A stretch of 64,000 bases of DNA from Littorina saxatilis (lineage: Eukaryota > Mollusca > Gastropoda > Littorinimorpha > Littorinidae): the NCBI RefSeq assembly GCF_037325665.1, contig NC_090253.1:6154073-6218072 (forward strand), given 5' to 3'. The notes below the pieces were generated by a model. It saw nothing but the letters and a program-made list of their open reading frames with translations. It was not told the origin of the DNA and made no database searches. Made by a program: the position numbers and the translations under genes. Below, piece after piece: positions 63,268 through 64,000 of the stretch (position 1 is the first letter of the stretch; each line of letters begins with the position of its first letter).

Positions 63268-64000
63268 TACTCCAACTAGCATGTGAATATTTTATTAAAA
63301 GTGGTCCTTAGGCTAATGTACTCTACAAAACATTATTGAGACATCTAGTAAATAGAAAGAAATTTAGTCAGCAATAAACTATTGTATTTGATTCAGCATA
63401 ATCCATGTGTAGAAAGTGCGCAAGTTCGTTTTTATAGCCTTTCTTATTTATCGTCTCTCTAAGAAGTTTTTGTGTAGTGAGTTCCATACATTCCATATAA
63501 AGAGAGACACAGACTGAGATACAGAGAGAGAGAGAGTACATTCTTGGTAGCTAAATCCAGCTGTTGCTAACTTAGTTTTGTTTTTAAATCATGGATGACT
63601 CCAAGTTCGTCAAAAATAGTTTTCACATGGCAATATCATTTTGTATTTTCTCTTGGAGAGGTGTCCCAGTCTTTGACCAGTCAGTATCAATGTAAGCAAA
63701 TGGCTGCAATGGTGTGGTATCTATGCAGTGTTAGATTGTGACAGACGTAAACAAGATTGGTTGCAACGAATGACTAGACTCAACTCATGCAGTGACATGT
63801 TATCCACCTGTACCCGTCTGTTGACATGAACTTTGTCCCTGAGTCTTTCGAGTTTCTGGAAGGTCTCCAACTATCGCCATTTTGGTGCAAAACTGTGGTC
63901 GCTTTTCTATTTGAGTTTTATTTACATCAAGCTTTTTGGCCAAAGAGGGTTTTGAATAGATAACATTGGCTATCTTTTCAAGTCTGAACAAAATGTATGT
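62047..64000. other. Upstream flank of TRIM-like gene 3, non-coding
   Basis: Matches 43349-43622 and 45208-47520. It holds (TTG)n/(GGT)n at 62490-62555, C-runs near 62790 and 62970, and a (CA)n at 63183-63264. It carries the empty site for the LINE of copy 2. No gene is supported. Confidence 0.65.
63183..63264 (+). repeat. (CA)n microsatellite
   Basis: CA run in the same context as 46976-47092. Confidence 0.95.

Larger units (their letters stand above)
55916..64000. other. Segmental duplication, copy 3
   Basis: Parallels 38758-47520 to at least 63960. Copy-specific inserts are a SINE-like segment at ~55985-56235, a ~360-base insert at ~56395-56755, element B at 56819-57153 and a 118-base insert in the minisatellite at ~58742-58860. 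It holds an expanded ~90-bp tandem array, the 42-bp array and TRIM-like gene 3. Confidence 0.88.

Overview
The window looks like a stretch of a repeat-rich animal genome, most likely a marine gastropod mollusc. The reasons are split-gene structure (3' splice sites ahead of the coding exons), tandem TRIM/RBCC genes of the kind expanded in molluscs, BEL/Pao and Ty3/Gypsy LTR elements, Tx1/L1-like LINEs, mariner-like MITEs, and very abundant (CA)n and (GA)n microsatellites. No prokaryotic operon signals are seen. Species assignment is inference; nothing in the window names it. A 200-base run of N at 16748-16947 is an assembly gap.

Layout. 1-640 is the tail of a dispersed element (here 'element A') abutting a young, broken Ty3/Gypsy element (641-6903). 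7666-10810 is copy 1 of a segmental duplication that carries a TRIM-like gene on the minus strand. 11-29.5 kb has no convincing host gene: it holds microsatellites, further copies of element A (three head to tail before the gap, two more near 27.6-29.5 kb), a 1-kb tandem triplication (19.5-22.3 kb), a tRNA-like fragment and a decayed LINE. 29896-38196 is a BEL/Pao-type LTR element with near-identical LTRs and a 5-bp target duplication. Its single large frame is a Gag protein fused to an N-terminal macro (ADP-ribose-binding) domain. 38.76-47.5 kb and 55.9-64.0 kb are copies 2 and 3 of the segmental duplication, each with a TRIM-like gene; copy 3 is frameshifted. Between them lie a foldback mariner relative, small MITEs, a 45-bp satellite and a 1-kb giant palindrome.

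How the parts relate. The only host genes I can support are the three TRIM-like genes (RING, B-box, coiled coil, C-terminal propeller-like region), probable E3 ubiquitin ligases. All point the same way, and each is followed by a conserved AATAAA and then a 42-bp minisatellite about 20-30 bases further on. Their similarity is mosaic, which suggests gene conversion. Comparing the duplicated copies gives 'empty sites' that date and delimit several insertions (a LINE, the giant palindrome, element A, several MITE-like inserts).

The strongest candidate for something undescribed is the macro-domain Gag of the BEL/Pao element: a host-type ADP-ribose module, closest by eye to PARP9/14-like macro domains, carried by a young LTR element. 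Second is the 1-kb palindrome built from two inverted copies of a smaller palindromic MITE.
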